Below, in pieces: positions 25,222 to 34,693 of a stretch of DNA of 64,000 bases (positions are counted from its first letter, which is position 1; each line of letters starts with the position of its first letter). The DNA is from Clostridium intestinale DSM 6191. GTDB lineage: Bacteria > Bacillota > Clostridia > Clostridiales > Clostridiaceae. Location of the stretch: positions 1 through 64,000 of the forward strand of contig NZ_FQXU01000008.1 in the NCBI RefSeq assembly GCF_900130055.1, read 5' to 3'. The position numbers and the translations under genes are program-made. Under the pieces are notes generated by a model. The model searched no databases. It was given only the letters and a program-made list of their open reading frames with translations, and had not been told where the DNA came from.

Positions 25222-26311
25222 TAAATCAGATAATCAAAATAAAATATTTCAATTTATAAAACCTGTACTTTTCCCTCTTTTTGCTATAGTAGTATCTATG
25301 TTTGTGGCTACTCTGTTTGTAATGTGGGCAAAGGGATATTCTATATTAAACTATTTTCAAGCATTTACTGATCTATTCGGAACTGTATGGAAAGGTAGTT
25401 TCGGAAGTCAGATGAATACATTAAATACAATATTTTATCTTACTCCTTTAGTTTTTACAGGGGTAGCAAATGCAGTTGCATTTAAAACAGGACTATTTAA
25501 TATAGGGGTAGAAGGACAATTCTTAGTAGGGATGCTAGCAGCAGCTTTAGTAGGAGTAATTCCAGGATTGCCTGCAATCATACATGTACCTTTAGTAATA
25601 TTAGCTGGTATTTTAGGTGGAGCCATATGGGGGTCTGTGCCTGGATTCTTAAAAGCTAAAATTGGAACTAATGAAGTAATTAATTCAATTATGATGAACT
25701 ATATAGGTCTTTATCTTGTTAACTTTGTTATACTTAGAACTCCTTTTGGTGTTCCAGGAAAAAACTCATCACCACTAATTCAAGATAGTGCAAAAATAGC
25801 TAGATTTGTTGACAAATATCAAGCTAATTTCGGTATAATAATTGGTATTGTAGTGGCTATATTTATAACTTGGTTTTTATGGAAAACAACTACTGGATAT
25901 GAGTTAAGAGCCGTTGGTTTAAATCCATCAGGTGCTGAATATGGCGGAATAAGTATATCTAAGAACATGGTGTTAGCTATGGTCATTTCAGGAGCTATAG
26001 CTGGACTTGGAGGAGCTACTCATTTGGCTGGTGGAAAGTATTATATGGATGACTTTAGTGTGCTTCCTGGATATGGATTCACAGGAATGGCAGTAGCACT
26101 ACTTGCAAAGAGTAATCCTATAGGATGTATATTTGCAGCAGTTTTATTTGGAGCTCTTGATGCTAGTTCAAAGACACTTCAATTGAATGGTATTCCAAAA
26201 GAAATTGTTTATTTAATACAAGCAATAGTAATAATATTTGTTGCTACAGATTATATAGTTAAATATTATGCAGAAAAGAAAAAGAAGAAGGAGGCAATGA
26301 CAAATGGCTAG
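25214..26311 (+). CDS. nupP: Nucleoside ABC transporter permease 1
   Basis: A 365-residue inner-membrane permease of the BPD_transp_2 type with about nine or ten helices. Family segments are visible: NTIFYLTPLVFTGVANAVAF, FNIGVEGQFLVGMLAAAL and GGATHLAGGKYY. It starts with TTG and overlaps the ATPase gene by 8 bases; its end overlaps the next permease by 8 bases. Tight coupling indicates equal amounts of the two permeases. Confidence 0.92.
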   Translation: MSNKSDNQNKIFQFIKPVLFPLFAIVVSMFVATLFVMWAKGYSILNYFQAFTDLFGTVWKGSFGSQMNTLNTIFYLTPLVFTGVANAVAFKTGLFNIGVEGQFLVGMLAAALVGVIPGLPAIIHVPLVILAGILGGAIWGSVPGFLKAKIGTNEVINSIMMNYIGLYLVNFVILRTPFGVPGKNSSPLIQDSAKIARFVDKYQANFGIIIGIVVAIFITWFLWKTTTGYELRAVGLNPSGAEYGGISISKNMVLAMVISGAIAGLGGATHLAGGKYYMDDFSVLPGYGFTGMAVALLAKSNPIGCIFAAVLFGALDASSKTLQLNGIPKEIVYLIQAIVIIFVATDYIVKYYAEKKKKKEAMTNG

Positions 26312-27236
26312 TGTTAATGTTGTTTTAGAACTTTTAGCCTCCACTTTAGCGTTAGGAACTCCACTTATATTTGCTGGACTCGGAGGAGTTTTTTCAGAAA
26401 AATCTGGAGTTGTTAACATAGGACTTGAAGGTATGATGATAATAGGAGCTTTTTTTGGTGTATATGGTTCCCATATTACTGGAAGTGCACTTATAGGTGT
26501 TGTAATTGCTGTTATAGCAGGTGGCATTGTTGCTCTGATTCATGCGTTTTTAAGTATAACTTTAAAAGCAGATCAGGTTATTTCAGGTACAGCTATAAAT
26601 TTATTTTCTCAGGCATTAGCAGCATTTTTAATATTTAAGTTGTTTGGCAAAGGTGGTCAAACAGAGTCTGTTAATGGACTAATATACCAAGTCTCTTCCA
26701 CAGTTAGAGACATACCTATAATAGGAAAGTTTATATCTGAGCTAAACTGGTTTGTTTATTTAGCTATAATTGCAGTTATAGCAACTCATTTTATAATGTA
26801 TAAAACTCCATGGGGATTAAGAATAAGATCTGTTGGAGAACATCCACAAGCAGCCGATACTTTAGGTATAAATGTATTTAAAGTTAGATATATATGTGTA
26901 ATGATATCTGGTATGTTAGCAGGTTTAGGAGGAGCAGCTTTATCCTTAGGAAGTACTCCTTTATATAGAGATGGAATGGTTGCAGGAAGAGGGTTTATAG
27001 CATTAGCAGCTTTAATCTTTGGTAACTGGAAACCTGTTGGAACTCTATGGGCATGTTTACTATTCAGCTTTGCAAATGCATTACAACTAAAATCACAACT
27101 ATTAGGATTAAATCTTCCTACTGAACTATACTCTGCTTTCCCATATGTATTAACAATGATAGCTTTAGCAGGATTTGTTGGTAAAACAAGAGCACCAGAA
27201 GCAAGTGGTGTTCCATATGAAAAAGGAAAGAGATAA
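26304..27236 (+). CDS. nupQ: Nucleoside ABC transporter permease 2
   Basis: A 310-residue permease paralogous to the preceding one. Characteristic stretches are TPLIFAGLGGVFSEKSGVVN, NIGLEGMMIIGAFFGVYG and GLGGAALSLGSTPLYRDGM. It completes a transporter of the YufNOPQ/NupNOPQ type known from Bacillus for guanosine and related nucleosides; the exact specificity here is not shown. A strong terminator follows. Confidence 0.92.
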   Translation: MASVNVVLELLASTLALGTPLIFAGLGGVFSEKSGVVNIGLEGMMIIGAFFGVYGSHITGSALIGVVIAVIAGGIVALIHAFLSITLKADQVISGTAINLFSQALAAFLIFKLFGKGGQTESVNGLIYQVSSTVRDIPIIGKFISELNWFVYLAIIAVIATHFIMYKTPWGLRIRSVGEHPQAADTLGINVFKVRYICVMISGMLAGLGGAALSLGSTPLYRDGMVAGRGFIALAALIFGNWKPVGTLWACLLFSFANALQLKSQLLGLNLPTELYSAFPYVLTMIALAGFVGKTRAPEASGVPYEKGKR

Positions 27237-27249
27237 TATTTTGTAATTT

Positions 27250-27297
27250 AATCTGTGAAATAAGGTGTTTATATACCTTGTTTCACAGATTTTTTAA
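27250..27297 (+). terminator. Terminator of the nucleoside transporter operon
   Basis: A 17-bp stem (27250-27266 with 27275-27291, one G-U) is followed by T residues. The 210 bases from here to the next gene show no riboswitch core or palindrome that I recognise. Confidence 0.92.
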
Positions 27298-27509
27298 TTT
27301 ATAAAAATATTTGATATATAGATGGTGATTTTAAGGGCTTTTTAGGTTAGTAGGGTGAGGCTAAGGTATTTATAGTTAAAATGCTCAATGATGTATTGAT
27401 TTTCGTGGGTTTAGATTGATCAGATGATTTTGAAGGAATAAACAATAGGTGCTAAAATTTGATGATCTCATAAATTTAAATATTAACTACTAACGGGGGT
27501 TATATTAAT

Positions 27510-29351
27510 ATGTTCAAACTAAAAAGATATCTTATCGGTGAACCACTTAAATCATCGCAGCTCCATCATGAAAAGTTCACAGTTTTTAAAGGGTTACCGA
27601 TATTATCATCTGACGCAATATCATCTGTATCTTATGCCTGTGAAGAAATATTGTGGGTAATGGTTCCTATACTAGGGCTTGCATCCTTTCAATATTTAAC
27701 TTATGTAGCTTTTGCAATAATAGCTTTGCTTAGCATATTAGTTTTTTCATATAGACAGACTATAGATAGTTATCCTAAAGGTGGAGGATCTTACATTGTT
27801 TCAAAAGAAAATCTAGGAGAGATTCCAAGCTTAATAGCGGGAGCGTCCTTAACAATAGATTACATATTGACAGTTGCAGTAAGTGCTACCGCTGGTGTTG
27901 CAGCAATTACATCTGCAATTCCAAGTCTACTTCCTATTAAAATTGAACTTACTATAATTATAATAATATTAATGACTGTAGGTAATTTAAGAGGAATAAG
28001 AGAATCAGCTAAGATATTTAGTCTACCAGCATACTTATTTATAGGAATGACATTTCTTATGATAGCTGTAGGACTTTTCAAATACTTTATATTACATATA
28101 GAACCTAAAAATGTAGATGTTGTAGCATCTCAAATGGGTGATTTAACTTTAATATTATTTTTAAAAGCCTTTTCAGCAGGGTGTACAGCTTTAACAGGTA
28201 TAGAGGCTGTTAGTGATGGAGTTCCAAACTTTAAAGAGCCTGCAACTAAAAATGCTAAGAAAGTATTATATCTATTATTTATAATAGTTGTACTTATATT
28301 TGGTGGAATGTCTTATTTATCAAGTATATATCATGCGGTTCCAAACTTTGATAGGACTGTAATATCTCAGATAGCAGCTCAAGTTTTTGGACAAAATACA
28401 TTTTTATTTTTTGTTATGCAATTTGCAACAACTTTAATTCTTATTATGGCCGCTAATACTGCTTTTTCAGATTTTCCGCTATTACTTTCTTTTATTGCAA
28501 AAGATGGGTATGCACCTAGACAATTTGCTAAAAGAGGAGATAGATTAAGTTATTCTAATGGGATAATACTTCTTGCAGTATCTGCAGCAATATTAGTTAT
28601 AATATTTAAAGGAGAGAACCATTTATTATTACCATTATATGCGGTAGGTGTATTTGTATCATTTACTTTGTCACAAAGTGGGATGGTTATGAGGTGGTTT
28701 AGAACAAAATCAAATGGATGGAGGCATAAAGCTTTTATTAATGGGTTTGGTGCTGCAATAACTTTTATAACTGCTGTCGTAATTTCAGTTAATAAATTCG
28801 TCCATGGAGCTTGGCTTATATTTATATTGGTACCGACATTTATACTCTTAATGAAGAGAATAAAGAGGCATTATAGAAAGGTTGCTAAACAGTTAAGTTT
28901 AGATAATAATTATTTCCCTGAATTTAATGAAAAAGTTGCAAAAAGATTTATAGTTCCAGTAGGTGCTTTGAATGAAAGTGTTGTAAAGACTGTAAATTTT
29001 GCTAAATGTTTATCTAGTGATATAACAGGATTCCATATATCTGTAGATGATTTAGAGACAGAAAAATTAAAAACTAAATGGGAAAAATATTATAAAGATA
29101 TTCCTTTGGTTATTAAAAAACATGAGTATAGAGAAGTTGTTGAGCCATTAGTTGGCTTTATAGAATCGGATGAATTCTGTACAACAGATAAGGATATAGT
29201 AACAGTAGTAATTCCTCAATTTACTTCACAAAATTGGTGGGGAGAAATATTGCATAACCAAACTGCGGTATTTTTAAAGCAAACTCTTCTAAAGAGACCC
29301 AATATAGCAGTTATAACTGTTCCATTTATAATAAAAGCAGAGAAGAAATAA
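27510..29351 (+). CDS. APC-family permease, KimA-like potassium importer
   Basis: A 613-residue membrane protein with about twelve helices followed by a cytoplasmic C-terminal domain of about 150 residues. The N-terminal YLIGEPLKSSQ, the LSSDAISSVSYA segment and YPKGGGSYIVSKENLGE closely match the K+/proton symporter KimA (YdaO) of Bacillus subtilis. Such transporters are inhibited by c-di-AMP at the C-terminal domain. In Bacillus the gene has a c-di-AMP riboswitch; I see none in the 270 bases upstream. GGGGGT lies before the ATG. It is a single gene. Confidence 0.88.
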   Translation: MFKLKRYLIGEPLKSSQLHHEKFTVFKGLPILSSDAISSVSYACEEILWVMVPILGLASFQYLTYVAFAIIALLSILVFSYRQTIDSYPKGGGSYIVSKENLGEIPSLIAGASLTIDYILTVAVSATAGVAAITSAIPSLLPIKIELTIIIIILMTVGNLRGIRESAKIFSLPAYLFIGMTFLMIAVGLFKYFILHIEPKNVDVVASQMGDLTLILFLKAFSAGCTALTGIEAVSDGVPNFKEPATKNAKKVLYLLFIIVVLIFGGMSYLSSIYHAVPNFDRTVISQIAAQVFGQNTFLFFVMQFATTLILIMAANTAFSDFPLLLSFIAKDGYAPRQFAKRGDRLSYSNGIILLAVSAAILVIIFKGENHLLLPLYAVGVFVSFTLSQSGMVMRWFRTKSNGWRHKAFINGFGAAITFITAVVISVNKFVHGAWLIFILVPTFILLMKRIKRHYRKVAKQLSLDNNYFPEFNEKVAKRFIVPVGALNESVVKTVNFAKCLSSDITGFHISVDDLETEKLKTKWEKYYKDIPLVIKKHEYREVVEPLVGFIESDEFCTTDKDIVTVVIPQFTSQNWWGEILHNQTAVFLKQTLLKRPNIAVITVPFIIKAEKK

Positions 29352-29355
29352 AATT

Positions 29356-29391
29356 AAAGCTATTAATGCTGTAAATAGTATTAATAGCTTT
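29356..29391. terminator. Bidirectional terminator
   Basis: AAAGCTATTAAT (29356-29367) pairs with ATTAATAGCTTT (29380-29391) between the convergent KimA-like and EAL genes. Confidence 0.8.
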
Positions 29392-31139
29392 TACATTTGA
29401 TTTATTATATAAGAACTTCCTTCTATTTTTTTTGCCTCCTTTTTCATCGATGACATAAACATAGCTAGTTCTTCTGTGTTATTGAAATTATTTATATTTC
29501 CAAAGAAGCCACCTATAGATATTGATGTAAGAGGAAAGATATCTTTATTACCAGCTCTATTGTAGCATTCTATATATTTATTTTTGGAGTCTTTTTCGTT
29601 AAAAAAATTCACTACCCCTAAATCAAATTCTGATATTATATTTTCACATAAAAGGTTACACTCTTCTAAGGAGCTTTCAAACATACAGATAAAATCATCA
29701 CCGCCAATATGTCCAACAAAGGCTTTATCAGAAAACGATTTATGACTTTCTCTTTCAATCAATTTAGCTGTATATTTTATTATTTTATCTCCATTTTCAA
29801 ATCCATAACAATCATTATATACTTTGAAATTGTCTAAATCTAGATAAAGAACACAACAAAATAAATTCGACCTCAGTGAATCAGATAATATTTTTTCAAT
29901 TAAGGCATTACCTGGTAGCTCTGTTAGTGGACTTAAATGTCTAGCATAGTTATATTCTAGCTGAGTAGTAAAATCAAGCAAGGATTGAATTGTAACTACT
30001 CCATAATATTTATCATTTTTAGTTATAATTATGTAATCATAGATATTATCACTTTTACGAGTCATAGAGATTCTAGAAACATCATATACAGAGGTGAAAT
30101 AATCTATGATTAAAGGATTTGTATCCATAATTAAGCGAACAGGTCTTTTTGAAAATACTGCAACACCAAATTGAGTAGCTAATACTGAGTCTAGAGAATA
30201 TTTCATAACCAAACCTTTGGGTATATTATCTTCAACTATTACAACACCTGATAATAAATTGTTATCACAATAATCCTTAATTGATTTACAGGAACAATTC
30301 ATAGGAAAAGCTTTATCTATTCTAGCTATTTCCCCTATACAATGTGAATAGATTTTTGTTATATCGATATTTTTATTGTTGTTACAATTAATAATAAAAT
30401 CTTTCAAGGTTTTAGGAAGAATGGCTAGTTTATTAGAGGGTTTACCTAAATAATAACCTTGCCCAGCAAAAACACCTAAAGAGATTAAGGTTTCTAATTC
30501 CTCTTTAGTTTCAATTCCTTCAGCAATGACCTTTATATTAGTTGAGTTAGCGAACTTAACAAAACTTTCAATAAGCTTTTGTTTAAAAGAATCAGTATCA
30601 ATATTCCGTATAAAGTACATATCAATCTTTATATAGTTTGGTTTTATTTCTGTTAAGGTCTTTAAGCCAGAGTTACCTGTTCCCAGGTCATCAAGAGCTA
30701 TCTTATATCCGTGATCAATATAATCATTTAATGAAGCATTAAATTCATCATAGTTTGTTATATTTGTATTTTCGTTTATTTCAAAAACTATATTGGATGG
30801 CTGTATTTTTTTAGATCTTAAAAAATCATTTAATATATATTGTTTGAATGCTGTATCTTCAAAAACAAGAGGATCAACATTTATAAATAAGAGAGTAGAT
30901 GAGCCTATATCTTTTAAATTATGACTAGTATTCTTTTTACAAAGAAGTTCTAATTCAGCGGTTTTATTATAATCTTTAGCTACTTCAAAAAGGCTACTTG
31001 GAGCATGGAGAGGGGAGTTTACAGGACCTCTACTAAGAATTTCATATCCAACAACATCTCCATCTAAAAGAGAAACTATTGGTTGGTAAAGTGTAAAAAT
31101 ACTATTAGTATTTAATATTGAAGTTAATTCATTTAACAT
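29391..31139 (-). CDS. EAL-CBS-GGDEF cyclic-di-GMP protein
   Basis: A 582-residue cytoplasmic protein. The EAL phosphodiesterase domain (1-240) keeps its catalytic residues: YEILSRG for ExLxR, FINVDP, EINEN, ALDDLGTG, KID, AEGIET and GQGYYLGKP. A CBS pair fills about 260-390, a likely nucleotide sensor. The GGDEF domain (410-575) has GGDDF instead of GGDEF and so may be weak or regulatory. The net activity is probably c-di-GMP breakdown. It has no membrane segment. It is a single gene, convergent with the permease gene. Confidence 0.92.
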   Translation of the reverse strand: MLNELTSILNTNSIFTLYQPIVSLLDGDVVGYEILSRGPVNSPLHAPSSLFEVAKDYNKTAELELLCKKNTSHNLKDIGSSTLLFINVDPLVFEDTAFKQYILNDFLRSKKIQPSNIVFEINENTNITNYDEFNASLNDYIDHGYKIALDDLGTGNSGLKTLTEIKPNYIKIDMYFIRNIDTDSFKQKLIESFVKFANSTNIKVIAEGIETKEELETLISLGVFAGQGYYLGKPSNKLAILPKTLKDFIINCNNNKNIDITKIYSHCIGEIARIDKAFPMNCSCKSIKDYCDNNLLSGVVIVEDNIPKGLVMKYSLDSVLATQFGVAVFSKRPVRLIMDTNPLIIDYFTSVYDVSRISMTRKSDNIYDYIIITKNDKYYGVVTIQSLLDFTTQLEYNYARHLSPLTELPGNALIEKILSDSLRSNLFCCVLYLDLDNFKVYNDCYGFENGDKIIKYTAKLIERESHKSFSDKAFVGHIGGDDFICMFESSLEECNLLCENIISEFDLGVVNFFNEKDSKNKYIECYNRAGNKDIFPLTSISIGGFFGNINNFNNTEELAMFMSSMKKEAKKIEGSSYIINQM

Positions 31140-31238
31140 TAAACAGCCTCCAAGATATATATTAAGTAAAATATATCATAAAGGTGTAAAAAGTAATGAT
31201 ATTTAAATTAAATTGAGGTTAAATGTTTCACTAACATA

Positions 31239-31275
31239 TGATACAATATATATGCTTAAATGAAAATGATTATCA
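31239..31275 (+). promoter_or_regulatory. Extended -10 and Fur-like box before FNT1
   Basis: TG-A-TACAAT at 31239-31247 is an extended -10. TGAAAATGATTATCA at 31261-31275 differs from the 7-1-7 Fur box at one base and would lie near +8 to +22, a repressing position. Confidence 0.5.
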
Positions 31276-31319
31276 AAAATTCCCATTATTAAGAATTAAT
31301 ACTTAGGAGGTAAAGTGAT

Positions 31320-32087
31320 ATGTACGGGGAAGAAGTCAACAAGGTAGCAGAGACGTCAATAAAAAAAGCTGAGTTTTTAAAAAAGGGGAAGTTTGGATAT
31401 CTGCTATTAGCTATGCTTGCAGGCTTATATGTTGGATTAGGAATTATGCTTATATATACTATTGGAGGATATTTAAGTGCTGCAAACTCACCAGCAACTA
31501 AAATAGTTATGGGAGTAAGTTTTGGCGTAGCATTAAGTTTAGTGATTATGGCTGGGTCAGAATTATTTACAGGAAACAGCTTTGTTATGATGATAGGGTA
31601 CTTAAAAAAGAGTACAAGCATCAAAGACGGATTAAAGATATTATTATTTAGTTATTTAGGAAATCTTATGGGATCTATAATTGGAGCTTTTGCTTTTTAC
31701 TCAGCTGGACTAGCTAAAGGATCTATAGGGGAGTTTATTGTACATACATCAGAAGTTAAGATGTCTCTACCAGTGCATGAATTATTCGTTAGGGGAGTCT
31801 TATGTAATATATTAGTTTGCTTAGCTACTTGGTTTACATACAAATTAAAAGAAGAAACTGCAAAATTAATTATGATATTTTGGTGTTTATTTACTTTTAT
31901 AACAGCAGGATTTGAACATAGTATAGCAAATATGACTTTATTTTCAATAGCTTTATTTATTCCTCACGGAGACATAGTAAGTTTAGGTGGAGCTATATAT
32001 AATCTTGGATTTGTAACCTTGGGAAATTTTATAGGTGGAGCTATAATATTAGCAGTGCCTTATTACATTGTATCAAAAGAAAAGTAA
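31320..32087 (+). CDS. Formate/nitrite transporter (FNT) family channel 1
   Basis: A 255-residue pentameric-channel subunit with six helices. The family segments HELFVRGVLCNILVCLATW and TAGFEHSIANMTLFSIALF are present, the latter with the pore histidine. FNT channels pass formate, nitrite or hydrosulfide together with a proton. It is a close paralogue of the FNT at 32900, separated by a Crp-family gene. GGAGG lies before the ATG. Its own promoter carries a Fur-like box, unlike the second copy, so the two may serve different ions or conditions. Confidence 0.92.
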   Translation: MYGEEVNKVAETSIKKAEFLKKGKFGYLLLAMLAGLYVGLGIMLIYTIGGYLSAANSPATKIVMGVSFGVALSLVIMAGSELFTGNSFVMMIGYLKKSTSIKDGLKILLFSYLGNLMGSIIGAFAFYSAGLAKGSIGEFIVHTSEVKMSLPVHELFVRGVLCNILVCLATWFTYKLKEETAKLIMIFWCLFTFITAGFEHSIANMTLFSIALFIPHGDIVSLGGAIYNLGFVTLGNFIGGAIILAVPYYIVSKEK

Positions 32088-32146
32088 CAACCATAAGATT
32101 TAATATGATATAATAAATCTTATTAAATTTGATGGGAATGATTATA

Positions 32147-32836
32147 GTGAATAAGATAAGTGTGGAAGAACTTAGAGAATTAGAACTATTTAAAAATCTT
32201 AAGACAGAAACTCTTTTAAAGCTTAGCACTATAGGAATAAAAGTAGCTGCTAAAAAAGGGCAACATATTTTTAGAGATAAAGAAGAAGTAAATACAGTAT
32301 ACATAGTTTTAAAAGGAAAAATATCTTTATATAAATTATCAGAGAACTCAAATAAAAAGGTAATATTTATTTTAGGTAGAGATAAGATAATAAATGAAGT
32401 TATCCTAGATGATTTACCATCTTCAATTAATTGTGAAGTTTTTGAAGAGGGAGAACTTTTAACAATTAATAGACTGGATTTTTTAGAGTTAATGAAAGAA
32501 GATTTTGAACTTACAATATCGGTGGTTAATTCACTATCTATAAAGGTAAGAAGACTATACAGACAACTTAAGAATACAACTCCATTAAAGATAGAGAAAA
32601 AGGTTGCAGCTAAGTTGTGGAAGTTAGCTAAAGACTATGGAGTAACTACTGAGGATGGAATTTTAATAGATCTAAATATAACAATAACATATTTAGCAGA
32701 TTTATTTGGAAGCCAGAGAGAAACAATATCTAGAGCATTAGGGCAATTAGAAGATTTAAAACTTATAAAATTTATAAACAAAAAAATAGTTATAATAGAT
32801 AAAGATAAACTTTCATATTTTTTTAAGGGATTGTGA
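32147..32836 (+). CDS. Crp/Fnr-family transcription regulator
   Basis: About 229 residues. The N-terminal part is a cyclic-nucleotide-binding-like barrel (ELELFKNLKTETLLKLSTIG, TVYIVLKGKISLYKL) without the Fnr cysteine set. The C-terminal winged helix has ITYLADLFGSQRETISRALG; the recognition helix RETISR keeps the Arg and Glu that in Crp read TGTGA. The start is taken as GTG at 32147 because GGGA lies 9 bases upstream; ATGs at 32132 and 32138 lack a site. A perfect TGTGA-N6-TCACA box overlaps its stop codon, upstream of FNT2-asrABC, which is its likely target. The ligand is unknown. Confidence 0.9.
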   Translation: MNKISVEELRELELFKNLKTETLLKLSTIGIKVAAKKGQHIFRDKEEVNTVYIVLKGKISLYKLSENSNKKVIFILGRDKIINEVILDDLPSSINCEVFEEGELLTINRLDFLELMKEDFELTISVVNSLSIKVRRLYRQLKNTTPLKIEKKVAAKLWKLAKDYGVTTEDGILIDLNITITYLADLFGSQRETISRALGQLEDLKLIKFINKKIVIIDKDKLSYFFKGL

Positions 32837-32857
32837 TAAAAATCACAGTCCTTTTTT
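32826..32857 (+). terminator. Terminator-like hairpin at the regulator stop codon
   Basis: AAGG-TTGTGAT and ATCACAG-TCCTT form an imperfect stem around AAAA, followed by T6. The same DNA contains the Crp-type box, so it may both end the regulator transcript and bind protein. Confidence 0.6.
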
Positions 32858-32874
32858 GTGCTCTCTTTTAAAAT
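32832..32874 (+). promoter_or_regulatory. Perfect Crp-type box and -10 of FNT2-asrABC
   Basis: TGTGA-TAAAAA-TCACA (32832-32847) is a perfect palindrome. TAAAAT at 32869-32874 starts 29.5 bp from its centre, so the box is at -41.5 for a start at about 32881. No -35 hexamer is present, as expected for a class II activated promoter. Confidence 0.65.
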
Positions 32875-32899
32875 TAAAGTTAAGAAGGGGAGATGAAAA

Positions 32900-33664
32900 A
32901 TGTTTAGTGAAGAAATTAACAAAGTTGCCCAAGCGGCTAAAGCAAAAAGTAATTTATTGAAAAGTGGAAAGGTGAAGTATTTATTATCATCAATGCTTGC
33001 AGGTCTATACGTTGGACTAGGTATTATGCTGATTTTCTCAATTGGAGGAATATTAGCTTCAGCGGAATCACCATTTACTAAAATAGTTATGGGATTAAGT
33101 TTTGGAGTAGCACTTAGTTTAGTAATAATGGCAGGTTCAGAACTATTTACTGGAAACAATTTTATTATGATGATTGGAAGTTTAAAGAAGACTGTAACAT
33201 TAGTAGATACTATTAAAATCTGGATTTTTAGTTTTATAGGAAATCTTTTAGGATCAATTATTGGTGCTTATGCATTTTATGCAGCAGGACTAGCTAGAGG
33301 ACCTGTAGGACAATTTATACTTAGTGCTTCAGCAACAAAGATGGCTTTGCCTATTCATGAATTAATTTTTAGAGGAATCCTATGTAATATCTTAGTTTGT
33401 TTAGCTATTTGGTGTTCTTTTAAGATGAAAGAAGAGACAGGAAAATTAATAATGATATTCTGGTGTTTATTTGCATTTATAACTACAGGATTTGAGCATA
33501 GTGTAGCAAATATGACGCTTTTATCAATAGGTCTATTTATTCCACATACAGCAGCAGTTAGTTTAAGTGGATTTATATATAATCTTTCTTTTGTTACTTT
33601 AGGAAATATGATAGGTGGTGCACTGGTACTAGCTATACCTTATTATCTAATATCAAAAGAATAA
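32900..33664 (+). CDS. FNT family channel 2, probable hydrosulfide/sulfite channel
   Basis: A 254-residue six-helix channel, co-linear throughout with FNT1 and sharing HELIFRGILCNILVCLAIW and TTGFEHSVANMTLLSIGLF. It is 21 bases upstream of asrA with its own ribosome site (AAGGGGAG), so it is the first gene of the asr operon. In Clostridioides difficile an FNT protein linked to asrABC is a hydrosulfide channel, so export of the HS- made by AsrABC is the best guess. It is regulated by the Crp-type box upstream. Confidence 0.92.
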   Translation: MFSEEINKVAQAAKAKSNLLKSGKVKYLLSSMLAGLYVGLGIMLIFSIGGILASAESPFTKIVMGLSFGVALSLVIMAGSELFTGNNFIMMIGSLKKTVTLVDTIKIWIFSFIGNLLGSIIGAYAFYAAGLARGPVGQFILSASATKMALPIHELIFRGILCNILVCLAIWCSFKMKEETGKLIMIFWCLFAFITTGFEHSVANMTLLSIGLFIPHTAAVSLSGFIYNLSFVTLGNMIGGALVLAIPYYLISKE

Positions 33665-33685
33665 AAGCCTTAGGAGGAGTAACTT

Positions 33686-34693
33686 ATGGGATTTAAAATG
33701 AACATCGATGGATTTAATATGTTTTTAGAGAAAATTTCAGGAAAGTATGATGTGTTTGCGCCAACAGTACTTAAAGGGAAAGGAACTTTTTCGGATACTG
33801 ATATAGTAAGATATGCCCAAGTAACAGATGTCAGAGATGTTGAATTCGAAAAAAAATCAGCTTTTTCTTATAAAGAAACTTTATTACCTATAACTCAAAC
33901 TATGTTCTACTTCACTGAAGATCAGTGGATAGAACCAAAAGAAGAGGAAAAAGGAGCAATAATTTTCTTAAGAAGCTGTGATATGCACTCAGTAAAAAGA
34001 ATTGATGACATATATTTAAGAAATGGAGCAGTAGATCCTTACTATAAGAGATTAAGAGATAAAGCTAAATTCGTATTAATAGGATGTGAAAAAAGTTTTG
34101 ACAACTGCTTTTGTGTAAGTATGAACACTAATAAAACTGATGAACAAGATGCTTACATAAAATTAGATGGAGACATGGTTATATTTGATACAAATGATGG
34201 GGAGTTAGAACAGTACTTAGAAAATATAGAGATAGAAGAAGTAGAAGTAACTCCAGACTTTGTAGAAGAAAATGAAACTAAAGTGGATATTCCAGATGAT
34301 TTAGATCTTAAAGTAATGAATTCATCAGTATGGAAAGAGTATTCAGCTAGATGTATAGCTTGTGGAAGATGTAATTTTGTTTGCCCAACATGTACATGTA
34401 ACACGACACAAGATATATTTTATAAGGATAATCCAAAGGCAGGTGAAAGAAGAAGAGTTTGGGCTTCTTGTCATGTAGATGGATTTACAAATATGGCTGG
34501 TGGACATAGCTTTAGACTAGATAAAGGTCAAAGAATGAGGTTTAAGGTTTTACACAAGGTCTATGACTATAAAAAGAGATGGGGATACCATATGTGCGTA
34601 GGCTGTGGAAGATGCGATGATATTTGCCCAGAATATATTTCTTTCTCAAACTGTGTAAACAAACTAGAAAAAGCTATGGAAGAGGTGCGCTAA
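33686..34693 (+). CDS. asrA: Anaerobic sulfite reductase subunit A
   Basis: A 335-residue iron-sulfur protein that passes electrons to AsrC. Two four-cysteine clusters are visible near residues 222 (CIACGRCNFVCPTCTC) and 303 (CVGCGRCDDICP), as in ferredoxin-like subunits of the 4Fe-4S DsrK/hydrogenase B family. TAGGAGGAG lies before the ATG. asrB starts one base after its stop codon. Confidence 0.95.
   Translation: MGFKMNIDGFNMFLEKISGKYDVFAPTVLKGKGTFSDTDIVRYAQVTDVRDVEFEKKSAFSYKETLLPITQTMFYFTEDQWIEPKEEEKGAIIFLRSCDMHSVKRIDDIYLRNGAVDPYYKRLRDKAKFVLIGCEKSFDNCFCVSMNTNKTDEQDAYIKLDGDMVIFDTNDGELEQYLENIEIEEVEVTPDFVEENETKVDIPDDLDLKVMNSSVWKEYSARCIACGRCNFVCPTCTCNTTQDIFYKDNPKAGERRRVWASCHVDGFTNMAGGHSFRLDKGQRMRFKVLHKVYDYKKRWGYHMCVGCGRCDDICPEYISFSNCVNKLEKAMEEVR

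Noticed and set aside
27297-27509. Possible c-di-AMP riboswitch before the KimA-like gene
   Set aside because: No ydaO-type core was found by eye in this leader, although it would be expected from Bacillus.
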